DNA of 64,000 nucleotides from Rhodobacterales bacterium HKCCE4037 (GTDB lineage Bacteria > Pseudomonadota > Alphaproteobacteria > Rhodobacterales > Rhodobacteraceae): NCBI GenBank assembly GCA_015689645.1, contig WVSM01000001.1, positions 310,001-374,000 of the forward strand, in the 5' to 3' direction. The position numbers were made by a program, and so were the translations under genes. Under the pieces are notes generated by a model, which did no database searches, was not told where the DNA came from, and saw nothing but the letters and a program-made list of their open reading frames with translations. This document shows, piece by piece, positions 1-7,253 of the stretch (position 1 is its first letter; the number at the start of each line of letters is the position of its first letter).

Positions 1-705
1 CGGTGAGGAGCCGTCCCGGTTGCCGAAATGCAGCCGGAAGCCGAGGTTGACCGACGTCTCCTCATCCACGATGCCGCCGCCGAAATCGTTGGTGCCCGCG
101 CCGAGCGAGCCGTAAAACTCGACCGTGTCAAGGGGGCGGTAACTCAGCCCGACCTCGGTCCGGAAGTAATATCCCGCGCCATTGTCGTAATTGTTCCGGC
201 GAACCTGCACGAAGGGATTGAAGCCTTCCCCCAGATCTGCCTGGGCCGAGAAATTATATTGCCATCCGCTATCAGGCTCTTCGTCGAAGCTGGCCAGCCG
301 TCCCTCCACCCGGAAGATCGTTGGCGTCCAGATCGCCTCGACCCCAAGAACATCGCTTGGATTGCCGGAATAATCGTCGCGGGCATAGAAAACGCCGGCC
401 CGCAGATTTTCGGTCACATCGTAGAAGCCGTGGACCTCGAAGCCGGTGTAATCGACTTCGAAGGGAAAGGCGAAGGACTCCATGTCCGAATCCGTGACCC
501 GGTTGACGCCCAGTTGCACACCGAAGGCGCCGTAGGTCAGCGCAACATCACCGCCGTAAGACAGAAGCGAGAAATCGCCAAACCCCTCGACGGCAATCGT
601 CGTGGTCTCGATGTTCAGCGTGGCGGCGTCGAATTCGATGCCCTGCGCGTGGACATTCGTGACGGACAAGGCAACGGCCCCGGCGGCGGATAGGTATTTC
701 AGCAT
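1..705 (-). CDS. Outer-membrane porin-like protein, 3' end cut by window edge
   Basis: The minus-strand reading frame is open from position 705 to the window edge, so the C-terminus is missing. It starts with a signal peptide (MLKYLSAAGAVALSV, cleavage probably after VHAQ). After that come alternating short polar/aromatic beta strands typical of a small Gram-negative beta-barrel, for example FEVHGFYDVT and LRAGVFYARDDY. ATG at 705 is preferred because the GGGGAG motif lies about 8 bases upstream; an in-frame ATG at 711 sits too close to it. The likely role is an outer-membrane channel or porin. Substrate specificity cannot be read from the sequence. Confidence 0.75.
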   Translation of the reverse strand, partial: MLKYLSAAGAVALSVTNVHAQGIEFDAATLNIETTTIAVEGFGDFSLLSYGGDVALTYGAFGVQLGVNRVTDSDMESFAFPFEVDYTGFEVHGFYDVTENLRAGVFYARDDYSGNPSDVLGVEAIWTPTIFRVEGRLASFDEEPDSGWQYNFSAQADLGEGFNPFVQVRRNNYDNGAGYYFRTEVGLSYRPLDTVEFYGSLGAGTNDFGGGIVDEETSVNLGFRLHFGNRDGSSP

Positions 706-735
706 AAACATTTCTCCCCAGTGTTAGGCCTAGCC

Positions 736-1536
736 TCAGGGAGTTTCGGACCAATTTGGAGGGCGTTTCTCCAGAAAAGCGGCAATTCCTTCCGAAGTGT
801 TGCGGTTGAGCATGTTCTCGACCATCACTTCGCCGGTCAGCGCATAGGCCTCGGCGAGGGTCAATTCTGCCTGCTCGTAGAAGGCGCGCTTGCCCACGCG
901 GACGGCGGAGCCGAGCTTTCCGGCGATGGTTTCGGCCAATTCTGCCGTTGCGGCGTCCAGCCCGTCCGCTGGCGCAATTCGGTTGATGAGGCCCGCTTTC
1001 TGCGCCTCGACTGCCGTGAGGAACTTGCCGGTCGTCAGCATCTCGAAAACCTGCTTGCGGTGCATGACGCGGCTGAGCGCCACCATGGGCGTGGAGCAGA
1101 ACAGGCCGATGTTCACGCCGTTGACGCCGAATTTGGCATCTTCCTCGGCCACCGCCAGATCGCAGGAGGCGACAAGCTGGCAGCCCGCGGCGGCTGCAAG
1201 GCCGTGGACCTGCGCGATCACGGGCTGCGGCAGGCCCGGGATCGTCTGCATCAGGCGGGAGCAGCGGTCGAAAAGGTCTTTCCAGGCGGCGGCCCCGTTG
1301 TCCTCGGTCTGCCGTGCGGCCTGCATCTGTTTCAGGTCATGGCCCGCGCAAAAGGCCCGGCCCGCGCCTTTCAGGACGATGACCTTCTGCGCGGTCGTGT
1401 CGGCCAGCGTATCGAATTGCGATTGCAGGGCGGCCAGCATCTCGTCGCTCAGGGCATTGAGATTGCCGGGCGAGTTCAGGGTCAGGTGCGTGATCGGCCC
1501 GTGATCGTCGCGCAGGACGAGGGGATCGGTGGACAT
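736..1536 (-). CDS. Crotonase-family protein, ECHDC3-like (enoyl-CoA hydratase family)
   Basis: This 266-aa protein has a crotonase fold. ATG at 1536 has a GGAGG 7 bases upstream; the much longer open frame upstream is spurious. The oxyanion-hole region RAFCAGHDL and the second loop AAAAGCQLVASCD are present, so it should bind acyl-CoA thioesters. Both glutamates that catalyse hydration in classical enoyl-CoA hydratase are replaced: the segment reads GCQL instead of GCEL, and FGVNGVNIGL instead of FGxPE. The GLFCSTP stretch is characteristic of the ECHDC3 subgroup. Hydratase activity is therefore doubtful and the true reaction is unknown. It is divergent from the thioesterase gene at 1609. 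Confidence 0.85.
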   Translation of the reverse strand: MSTDPLVLRDDHGPITHLTLNSPGNLNALSDEMLAALQSQFDTLADTTAQKVIVLKGAGRAFCAGHDLKQMQAARQTEDNGAAAWKDLFDRCSRLMQTIPGLPQPVIAQVHGLAAAAGCQLVASCDLAVAEEDAKFGVNGVNIGLFCSTPMVALSRVMHRKQVFEMLTTGKFLTAVEAQKAGLINRIAPADGLDAATAELAETIAGKLGSAVRVGKRAFYEQAELTLAEAYALTGEVMVENMLNRNTSEGIAAFLEKRPPNWSETP

Positions 1537-1608
1537 GGCGGCGCCTCCCTTGCGCGTAGCTTCAAGTTGCGGAAAAGGTAACGGGGGATCGGGAGAGGGG
1601 AAAGAGCC

Positions 1609-2031
1609 ATGGCACCGAAGATGAACGCGGAGGAGGTCGCGGCCTATCTCGACGAGGTATTTCCGCAGGTGCGGGGCGATTTCGTGATCGAGGAGATCGC
1701 CGACCGGTCCGTGCGGGTGCGGATGCCCGTGGCCGACCGTCACCTGCGCCCCGGCGGTACGGTCTCGGGCCCGGCGATGTTCGCGCTGGCCGACGTGTCG
1801 GTCTATATCGCGGTGATCGCGATGCTGGGACGCGAGGCGCTGGCGGTGACGACGGGCGGCTCGTTCGACTTCATGCACAAACCGGCCGCGGGCGTCGACA
1901 TGATCTGCGAGTGCCGCTTGCTGAAGCTGGGGCGCGTGCTGGCGGTGGGCGATTGCCTGATGTTCTCGGACGGGATGGTGGAGCCGGTGGCGCGCGCCTC
2001 GATGACCTATTCGATCCCGCCGAAGCGGTGA
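1609..2031 (+). CDS. PaaI-family hotdog thioesterase
   Basis: A 140-aa single hotdog domain. The segment HLRPGGTVSGPAMFALAD matches the usual HxxxxGGxxxxxxD-type active-site helix of PaaI/YbgC thioesterases, and the C-terminus (VARASMTYSIP) is the final hotdog strand. The predicted role is hydrolysis of an acyl- or aryl-CoA in the cytoplasm. ATG at 1609 follows a purine-rich GGGAGAGGGGAAAGAG region; an internal ATG at 1621 is a less likely start. Divergent transcription from the crotonase-like gene suggests a shared CoA-thioester theme, but the substrate is not visible. Confidence 0.85.
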   Translation: MAPKMNAEEVAAYLDEVFPQVRGDFVIEEIADRSVRVRMPVADRHLRPGGTVSGPAMFALADVSVYIAVIAMLGREALAVTTGGSFDFMHKPAAGVDMICECRLLKLGRVLAVGDCLMFSDGMVEPVARASMTYSIPPKR

Positions 2032-2114
2032 CGGTCGGGCCCTAATCCGAAGGAGCGGCTGCGCCGCATTGTCTTCTCCTCGCCGTCGCCGCCGGGGCGG
2101 CTTTGGCTCGGGCA

Positions 2115-2164
2115 GGGGGGGCGCTGCCCCCCCGTCCTTGCGGACTCCCCCCGGAGGTTTTTCT
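2115..2164 (+). repeat. Three tandem hairpins, terminator-like, after thioesterase gene
   Basis: G7C / GC7 arms (2115-2122 and 2126-2133) enclose a GCT spacer. They are followed by GTCC-TTGC-GGAC (2134-2145) and CTCC-CCCC-GGAG (2145-2156), then GTTTTTC. The block resembles an intergenic motif I recall as frequent in Rhodobacterales. It probably acts as the terminator of the upstream thioesterase transcript. Confidence 0.6.
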
Positions 2165-2224
2165 GGCAAGATGAAAGGCAGGGGGCGTCTGCGAAGAGAG
2201 CCGGGAGGCTCGAGGAGAGATGGG

Positions 2225-2602
2225 TCAGGGTGCGCCGCGATGCAGTTCGGTGACGCGGATGTCGGATGTCTCGAACGCGTCTGCGAGGATCGGCAGGGCG
2301 GCATGGGGGTCGGTTTCACCGCACATGAAGATGTCGAAGGCGGCGTAGCCGATCTCTGGCCATGTGTGGCAGGAGATATGGCTTTCGGCGAGGATCGCCA
2401 TGGCGGTGACGCCCTGGGGCGAGAATTGGTGCGAATGCAGCGACAGGAGCGTGGCGCCGGTGGCCTCGGCGGCGCGGCGCAAGGTGGCCTCGATGTGGCC
2501 GCGGTCGTCGAGGTGGGACGCGCCGTGCAGGTCGATGATCAGGTGCATGCCGGCGTATGTGGTGCCGTCGGTTCGGGTCAGGTGGGGGGCAGGCGTGGTC
2601 AT
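2225..2602 (-). CDS. speD: S-adenosylmethionine decarboxylase proenzyme (SpeD/SpeH class)
   Basis: A 125-aa protein of the short prokaryotic class. AESHISCHTWPE contains the autocleavage site: the serine after the glutamate becomes the pyruvoyl cofactor. FDIFMCGE carries the conserved catalytic cysteine. It decarboxylates AdoMet to give the aminopropyl donor for spermidine-type polyamines. ATG at 2602 is chosen because the family begins shortly before the GMHLIIDLHG strand. Upstream in-frame codons extend far beyond family length, although no strong Shine-Dalgarno is visible. Agmatinase (61764) and Pot-like transport genes in the window fit polyamine metabolism. Confidence 0.9.
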   Translation of the reverse strand: MTTPAPHLTRTDGTTYAGMHLIIDLHGASHLDDRGHIEATLRRAAEATGATLLSLHSHQFSPQGVTAMAILAESHISCHTWPEIGYAAFDIFMCGETDPHAALPILADAFETSDIRVTELHRGAP

Positions 2603-2726
2603 GGGGGGATATGGGCGCGCATTTACGGGAAGGGCAAGGGCGGGTTTTGAGGTGCTTAGTGTGGGGTAAAATAAAACCCCATTGCTAAGCCGTTGTTTTT
2701 GCTTGCCTGTGGCGTAACGATGGCGC

Positions 2727-2754
2727 TTGACGTTGGCGCAAAGATGGATAGAAC
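2727..2754 (+). promoter_or_regulatory. Predicted sigma70-type promoter of rplM-rpsI
   Basis: TTGACG (2727-2732), a 16-base spacer, then TAGAAC (2749-2754). It lies about 90 bases upstream of the rplM start and points towards it. Inferred from sequence only. Confidence 0.55.
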
Positions 2755-2766
2755 ACGCCCATCTTC

Positions 2767-2793
2767 GAGGGGTTCGGCCCCTCTTTCGTTTTT
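2767..2793 (+). terminator. Terminator-like hairpin in rplM leader (possible attenuator)
   Basis: GAGGGG (2767-2772), loop TTCGG, CCCCTC (2778-2783), then TTTCGTTTTT. It sits between the predicted rplM promoter and the start codon, so it could attenuate the r-protein operon. Alternatively it could terminate a short RNA. Confidence 0.5.
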
Positions 2794-2842
2794 CCGGGTC
2801 CACGGATCAAGCCTCCGGGGCCCCAGAATGGAAACGCAGACC

Positions 2843-3304
2843 ATGAAAACCTTCTCTGCCACGCCGGCGGATATCGACAAGAAATGGATCCTGATCGACG
2901 CCGAGGGCGTGGTTCTGGGCCGTCTTGCCTCGATCATCGCCATGCGTCTTCGCGGCAAGCACAAGCCGTCGTTCACGCCGTCCATGGACATGGGCGACAA
3001 TGTCATCGTCATCAACGCCGACAAGGTGCAGCTGACCGGCGACAAGCGCAACAAGCCGAACTACTGGCACACCGGCTATCCGGGTGGGATCAAGTCCCGC
3101 ACCACCGGCCAGATCCTGGAAGGCGCGCATCCCGAGCGTGTCGTCATGCAGGCCGTCAAGCGCATGCTGCCCGGCAACAAGCTGAGCCGTCAGCAGATGA
3201 CCAACCTGCGCGTCTATGCCGGTGCCGAGCACCCGCATGCGGCCCAGGACCCACAGGTTCTCGACGTGGCGTCGATGAACAAGAAGAACACGCGGAGCGC
3301 ATAA
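2843..3304 (+). CDS. rplM: 50S ribosomal protein L13
   Basis: A 153-aa protein with the L13 core: [39 protein letters not shown] and [11 protein letters not shown], ending in [12 protein letters not shown]. It is an early-assembling large-subunit protein that binds 23S rRNA. ATG at 2843 begins the conserved [15 protein letters not shown] block; an in-frame ATG at 2828 would add five residues and cannot be excluded. Its TAA overlaps the rpsI ATG by one base, so the two genes are translationally coupled. Confidence 0.97.
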   Translation: MKTFSATPADIDKKWILIDAEGVVLGRLASIIAMRLRGKHKPSFTPSMDMGDNVIVINADKVQLTGDKRNKPNYWHTGYPGGIKSRTTGQILEGAHPERVVMQAVKRMLPGNKLSRQQMTNLRVYAGAEHPHAAQDPQVLDVASMNKKNTRSA

Positions 3305-3798
3305 TGGCTGAGACACTCACATCGCTCGACGAACTGCGCGGAAGCGTCGAAGGCACCGAGGCTGCGGCCCCGGTGATGGACTCCACCCCCCGTGAGCCGC
3401 AGCGTGACGCGCTGGGTCGCTCCTACGCCACCGGCAAGCGGAAGGACGCGGTCGCCCGTGTCTGGATCAAGCCGGGTTCCGGCAAGGTCAGCGTCAACGG
3501 CAAGGAAATGAACCAGTACTTCGCCCGTCCGGTGCTGCAGATGATCCTGCGCCAGCCGTTCCAGGTGGCCGGTGTCGAAGGCGAATTCGACGTTCTGGCC
3601 ACCGTGAAGGGTGGCGGTCTGTCGGGCCAGGCCGGTGCGGTCAAGCACGGCATCTCGAAGGCGCTGCAGCTTTACGAACCCAGCTTGCGCGGTGCGCTGA
3701 AAGCGGCCGGCTTCCTGACCCGCGACAGCCGCGTGGTGGAACGGAAGAAATACGGCAAGCGCAAGGCGCGCCGGAGCTTCCAGTTCTCCAAGCGCTGA
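3304..3798 (+). CDS. rpsI: 30S ribosomal protein S9
   Basis: A 164-aa protein. The first 35 residues or so are a lineage-specific acidic extension. They are followed by the S9 domain: [28 protein letters not shown], and the positively charged C-terminus [17 protein letters not shown], whose last residues reach the P-site tRNA. It is the second gene of the rplM-rpsI operon, and its start overlaps the rplM stop (TAATG). A strong terminator follows at 3823. Confidence 0.97.
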   Translation: MAETLTSLDELRGSVEGTEAAAPVMDSTPREPQRDALGRSYATGKRKDAVARVWIKPGSGKVSVNGKEMNQYFARPVLQMILRQPFQVAGVEGEFDVLATVKGGGLSGQAGAVKHGISKALQLYEPSLRGALKAAGFLTRDSRVVERKKYGKRKARRSFQFSKR

Positions 3799-3822
3799 TC
3801 TTTCAGAGCTACGATCTTTCGG

Positions 3823-3852
3823 AAAGGGCCGCCCGGTTGGGTGGCCCTTTTT
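3823..3852 (+). terminator. Intrinsic terminator of rplM-rpsI
   Basis: A 12-bp stem (3823-3834 with 3839-3850; AAAGGGCC outer arm, one G-T wobble) has a GGTT loop and runs into TTTTT. Confidence 0.85.
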
Positions 3853-3858
3853 GCGTGC

Positions 3859-3876
3859 GTGTGCAAGGTTGCACAC
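3859..3876. repeat. Inverted repeat, 8-bp perfect arms, GG spacer
   Basis: GTGTGCAA-GG-TTGCACAC lies directly after the rpsI terminator. It could be an operator or a further terminator-type hairpin. No partner gene is obvious. Confidence 0.5.
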
Positions 3877-3994
3877 ATTGGTCAAGTCACGGAAAACGCA
3901 CGAAAATCGGTAAGCGGTTCAGACTTTCTTAACCAGGTTTGCCACGGGAGGGGCACGTGTTGCCACACGCCCCTCGGATCAGCGCGGCGGAGGC

Positions 3995-4240
3995 TCAGCC
4001 CTGCGTTTCGACAGGCGGCTGCTTGTCGCCGGGAACACCTTCCGCCGGTGCGATCAGGGCAGCGTTGTCGGCGTCGCAGGTCAGGCCGGTGGCCGGGTCA
4101 CAGGCCGTGTCGAGTGTCAGCTCGGCGGGCTTCACAAGCTGTGTGGGCTCGGTTGCCGGGACGGCGGCGGACTCGCCCGTGGCGAGGGCTGGCGTGGTGA
4201 ATGCAAAAGCGGCCAGAAGGCCAAAGAAAACGCGTTTCAT
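3995..4240 (-). CDS. Small secreted protein of unknown function
   Basis: An 81-aa protein with a clear signal peptide (MKRVFFGLLAAFAFTTPALA). The mature part of about 60 residues is acidic and rich in alanine and proline, with two cysteines (DTACDPATGLTCDADNA) that could form a disulfide in the periplasm. I recognise no domain. It stands alone between convergent rpsI and the divergent COG0523 gene. A GAGGGG / CCCCTC hairpin at 3948-3975 lies just past its stop and may end its transcript. Confidence 0.7.
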   Translation of the reverse strand: MKRVFFGLLAAFAFTTPALATGESAAVPATEPTQLVKPAELTLDTACDPATGLTCDADNAALIAPAEGVPGDKQPPVETQG

Positions 4241-4386
4241 CGCTTGGACTCCCTTGTCTTACAGTCACTGGAACGGGGCGCCTCTGCCCCGCGATTGCGG
4301 ATTTGGAAAAGGCGACGCTTGCTGCAAGTCCGGCTCACGATTTCGTGAATGGTCGAAGGTCAACCGCGCGAGCTGTAAGGCAATAA

Positions 4387-4401
4387 TGTAATAACATAAC
4401 A
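4387..4401. promoter_or_regulatory. Zur-box-like palindrome upstream of COG0523 gene
   Basis: TGTAATAACATAACA differs by one base from the dyad TGTTAT-N3-ATAACA, which resembles proteobacterial Zur sites (core GTTATnnnATAAC). It lies 67 bases upstream of the GTPase start. Zur control of COG0523 GTPases is well known in other bacteria; here it is inferred from the motif. Confidence 0.55.
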
Positions 4402-4467
4402 AAAAGCTTGAGCCTGCTGCTGACACCGATAGAGTGGGGCCCGTTCTTCCATGACCGGAGCCACATC

Positions 4468-5682
4468 ATGCAAGCCACGCCACGCCTTCCCGTCACAGTC
4501 CTGTCCGGATTTCTTGGAGCCGGAAAGACCACCCTGTTGAACCGGGTCCTCAACAATCGTGACGGGCGGCGCGTCGCCGTGATCGTCAACGACATGTCGG
4601 AGGTGAACATCGACGCGGACCTCGTGCGGGCCGACACGGAACTGAGCCGCACGGACGAAACACTCGTGGAGATGTCGAACGGCTGCATTTGCTGCACCCT
4701 GCGCGACGATCTGCTGGACGAGGTGCGCCGCCTCGTCACCGAAGGCCGGTTCGATTACCTGCTGATCGAGAGTACCGGCATCTCGGAGCCGCTGCCGGTG
4801 GCCGCGACGTTCGAGTTCCGGGACGAGGCGGGGCAGAGCCTGTCGGACGTGGCGCGGCTCGACACGATGGTCACGGTGGTGGACGCGGTAAACCTGCTCA
4901 ACGATTACGCCTCCCACGATTTCCTGCGCGATAGGGGCGAAACTCTGGGTGAGGAGGATGAGCGCACGCTGGTCCACCTGCTGACCGACCAGATCGAATT
5001 CGCCGACGTGGTGATCCTGAACAAGGTGAGCGATGCGGGGCCGGACAAGGTGGATGCGGCGCGCAAGATCATCCGCAGCCTGAACGCGGACGCAAAGATC
5101 ATCGAGACCGATCACTCGGAGGTTGCGGCCGACGCGATCCTCGATACCGGCCTGTTCGATTTCGAACGCGCCCATGAGCATCCAATGTGGGCCAAGGAGT
5201 TGTATGGCTTTGCCGATCACACGCCGGAGACCGAGGAATATGGCGTGACCTCCCATGTTTACCGGGCGCGGCTGCCCTTCGTGCCGGAGAAAATCCTGTC
5301 GGTTCTGAATGGCGCGCTTCCCGGCGTGATCCGGGCCAAGGGGCATTTCTGGATTTCGACGCGGCCCGATTGGGTGGCAGAATTTTTGCTGGCCGGTGCC
5401 TTGTCGAGCGTGAAGCCGCTTGGCAATTGGTGGGCCACGGTGCCGGAAGAGCGACGCCCGGACCATGACAGTGCGCGGGCCTATATGGCCGAGCATTGGC
5501 AGGAACCGTGGGGCGACCGGCGGCAGGAGATCGTGTTCATCGGGTCCGGGATAGACTGGCCTGCATTGAAGGCGCGATTGGATGCCTGCCTCGTGCCGGC
5601 GCTTGCGGCCCATGGGCCGGACAAACTGCCGGACTACGCCGATCCGTTCCCGGTCTGGCGCCGGGCGGAGGCGGCGGCGTGA
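4468..5682 (+). CDS. COG0523/CobW-family metallochaperone GTPase
   Basis: A 404-aa protein with Walker A ([13 protein letters not shown]), the metal-binding CxCC motif ([12 protein letters not shown]), a switch/Walker B region ([11 protein letters not shown]), an NKxD-like LNKVSD, and a C-terminal CobW_C domain. The family delivers zinc or another metal to client proteins using GTP. ATG at 4468 has GGAG at 4457-4460; the longer upstream frame lacks a ribosome binding site. The Zur-like box upstream suggests induction under zinc limitation. It is coupled to the DUF6525 gene by a GTGA overlap. Confidence 0.92.
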   Translation: MQATPRLPVTVLSGFLGAGKTTLLNRVLNNRDGRRVAVIVNDMSEVNIDADLVRADTELSRTDETLVEMSNGCICCTLRDDLLDEVRRLVTEGRFDYLLIESTGISEPLPVAATFEFRDEAGQSLSDVARLDTMVTVVDAVNLLNDYASHDFLRDRGETLGEEDERTLVHLLTDQIEFADVVILNKVSDAGPDKVDAARKIIRSLNADAKIIETDHSEVAADAILDTGLFDFERAHEHPMWAKELYGFADHTPETEEYGVTSHVYRARLPFVPEKILSVLNGALPGVIRAKGHFWISTRPDWVAEFLLAGALSSVKPLGNWWATVPEERRPDHDSARAYMAEHWQEPWGDRRQEIVFIGSGIDWPALKARLDACLVPALAAHGPDKLPDYADPFPVWRRAEAAA

Positions 5683-5933
5683 CCGGCAACCTTGGCGAGA
5701 CCGGCTTGCGGCGCAGGCGGCGCGCGGCGGACCCGATGGAGGCCTTCGACGCGCTGCCGCAGCCGTTGCGCGGGTGGCTGTGCGAGGCGGCCTTGCCGTG
5801 GTCGCCCGCTTCGGCGCGGCGAATCTGGGGGAAGGCACGGGCGGATGGGTTGTCGGAGGACGAGGTGATCGAGAGGCTGGCCCGGGCCGAGGCCAAGACG
5901 CTGGAGCGTGATCGGCGGCTTATGCGCTGCTGA
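5679..5933 (+). CDS. DUF6525 family small protein
   Basis: An 84-aa basic protein starting with GTG at 5679, overlapping the GTPase stop codon (GTGA). The N-terminus [19 protein letters not shown] and the helical segment [24 protein letters not shown] pattern match a small family I recall from Rhodobacterales as DUF6525. Function is unknown. Tight coupling to the COG0523 gene suggests co-expression under the same Zur-like site. Family assignment is from memory of the pattern. Confidence 0.75.
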   Translation: MTGNLGETGLRRRRRAADPMEAFDALPQPLRGWLCEAALPWSPASARRIWGKARADGLSEDEVIERLARAEAKTLERDRRLMRC

Positions 5934-5940
5934 GCCGCCC

Positions 5941-6141
5941 GGATTTCCGCGAAATCCGTGGGGAAAACCGCGTTTTCCCGCGAGAGATATTCGGCTTTCT
6001 CGCATGTCGTGCGAGCTGCAGGGGATTTCGCGGAAATCCACACGGACTTCGCGGAAGTCCGGTTTGCCCGAGCGCCCGGACACATCATGGCGTTTCCGGT
6101 TCAAAGTCGGGCGGTCCGGCCGCCGACTCGCTTGCGAAGCG
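5941..6141. repeat. Tandem short palindromes with CGC/GCG spacers
   Basis: A series of perfect hairpins begins 7 bases after the DUF6525 stop: GGATTTC-CGC-GAAATCC (5941-5957), GGGAAAAC-CGC-GTTTTCCC (5961-5979), GGATTTC-GCG-GAAATCC (6023-6039, exact reverse complement of the first), CGGACTTC-GCG-GAAGTCCG (6043-6061) and CGCTT-GCG-AAGCG (6129-6141). A longer imperfect stem lies at 5980-6003 and a GGCGG/CCGCC stem at 6110-6124. The three-base spacer is constant while the arms vary. Confidence 0.85.
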
Positions 6142-6164
6142 CCTGCGTTCCGGTTCAAGGTCGG
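6094..6164 (+). repeat. Direct repeat, 17 bp, two copies
   Basis: TTCCGGTTCAAAGTCGG (6094-6110) and TTCCGGTTCAAGGTCGG (6148-6164) differ at one base and are 54 bases apart. Both lie upstream of the first transporter gene, which makes a cis-regulatory or structural role possible. Confidence 0.7.
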
Positions 6165-6188
6165 CAGGGGACGCAGCAGGGGGCGCGC

Positions 6189-7253
6189 TTGGCGCAAGGG
6201 TTATCACGCGATGCACGGCTGGGGCTGATCACGGTCAGCCCGGCGTTGGTGTTTGCGGTGCTGCTGCTGGCGGTGCCGCTGTTCACGATTGTCCTGTTCA
6301 GCTTCTGGACGCAGAATTTCCTCGAGATCGACCGGACCTTCACGCTTGCGAATTACGCCGAGGCGCTGACCGATCCGCTGTACCGCGCGCTGATGATGCG
6401 GTCGTTGCGGATCGCGGCGAGTGTCACGGCGGTGACGGTCGTGCTGGCCTTTCCCATCGCCTATTACATCAGCTTCCACGTGCGCCCCGAGAAGAAGGCG
6501 CTTTGGCTGTTCCTGATCACCATTCCGTTCTGGACGAGCTACCTGATCCGAATCTTCCTGTGGCGCGTGATCCTGGCCTATGACGGGCCGGTGAACGGGA
6601 CGCTGGTGGAACTGGGGATCATCGACGAGCCCTTGTCGTTCATCCTCTACAACGCGAATTCGGTCATCATCACGCTGGCCCATGCCTTCGCGCCCTTCGC
6701 GATCCTGCCGATCTTCGTGAGCCTCGAAAAGATCGACCGATCCTTCCTCGAGGCGGCGAAGGACCTGGGCGAGGGCACGGCGATGACCTTCCTGCGCGTG
6801 ACGCTGCCGCTGGCGATGCCGGGGGTTTTGGCGGCGGTGCTGATCGTGTTCATCCCGACGGTGGGCGATTACGTCACGCCGCGCCTCGTGGGCGGGTCGG
6901 GCGGCACGATGATCGCCAACATGATCTACGTGCAGATCTTCGACCTGTCGAACCGGCCCATGGGGGCAACGCTGGCCGTGGTGGCCATGGCGACGGTGAC
7001 GATCACGCTGGCCTGGGCGATCCTGCATGTGCGGTTCTGGGTTTACCTGAGCGACCGGGTGGGCGGCGGCCTGCCGGGGCTGGCGCTGGTGGGTGTGGCG
7101 GCGGCGATCGATATCGGTGTGCTCTGGTGGCTGTGGCATTACGGGCCGGCGCTGTTCGGGTCGGCGGGCTCCTTGGGGATCATGGCCGCGATCATGGGCG
7201 GCGGGGCAATCCTGATTGCCTTGTTGCTGCCGAAGGGGAGGTGGGGGATATGA
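6189..7253 (+). CDS. ABC transporter permease, polyamine type (PotB-like)
   Basis: An inner-membrane protein of about 354 aa with six core membrane spans plus two extra C-terminal spans. The EAA loop (EAAKDLGEGTAMTFLRVTLPLAMPG) docks the ATPase. The family is the spermidine/putrescine-type permease class. The start is uncertain: TTG at 6189 has AGGGGG 5 bases upstream, while upstream ATGs (6087, 5958) would place palindromic repeats inside the coding region. It overlaps the next permease by ATGA. Substrate is inferred from family and could be another small cation or organic solute. Confidence 0.85.
   Translation: MAQGLSRDARLGLITVSPALVFAVLLLAVPLFTIVLFSFWTQNFLEIDRTFTLANYAEALTDPLYRALMMRSLRIAASVTAVTVVLAFPIAYYISFHVRPEKKALWLFLITIPFWTSYLIRIFLWRVILAYDGPVNGTLVELGIIDEPLSFILYNANSVIITLAHAFAPFAILPIFVSLEKIDRSFLEAAKDLGEGTAMTFLRVTLPLAMPGVLAAVLIVFIPTVGDYVTPRLVGGSGGTMIANMIYVQIFDLSNRPMGATLAVVAMATVTITLAWAILHVRFWVYLSDRVGGGLPGLALVGVAAAIDIGVLWWLWHYGPALFGSAGSLGIMAAIMGGGAILIALLLPKGRWGI

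Noticed and set aside
736-2319. 527-codon minus-strand open frame
   Set aside because: It fuses the crotonase-like gene with upstream non-coding sequence; only 736-1536 has family length, with a good ribosome binding site at its start.
5941-6061. CRISPR array
   Set aside because: The repeats are palindromes with differing arms, not identical direct repeats with unique spacers.
5958-6188. N-terminal extension of the first permease
   Set aside because: This stretch consists of palindromic repeats and has no signal or transport-family character; TTG 6189 is a better start.
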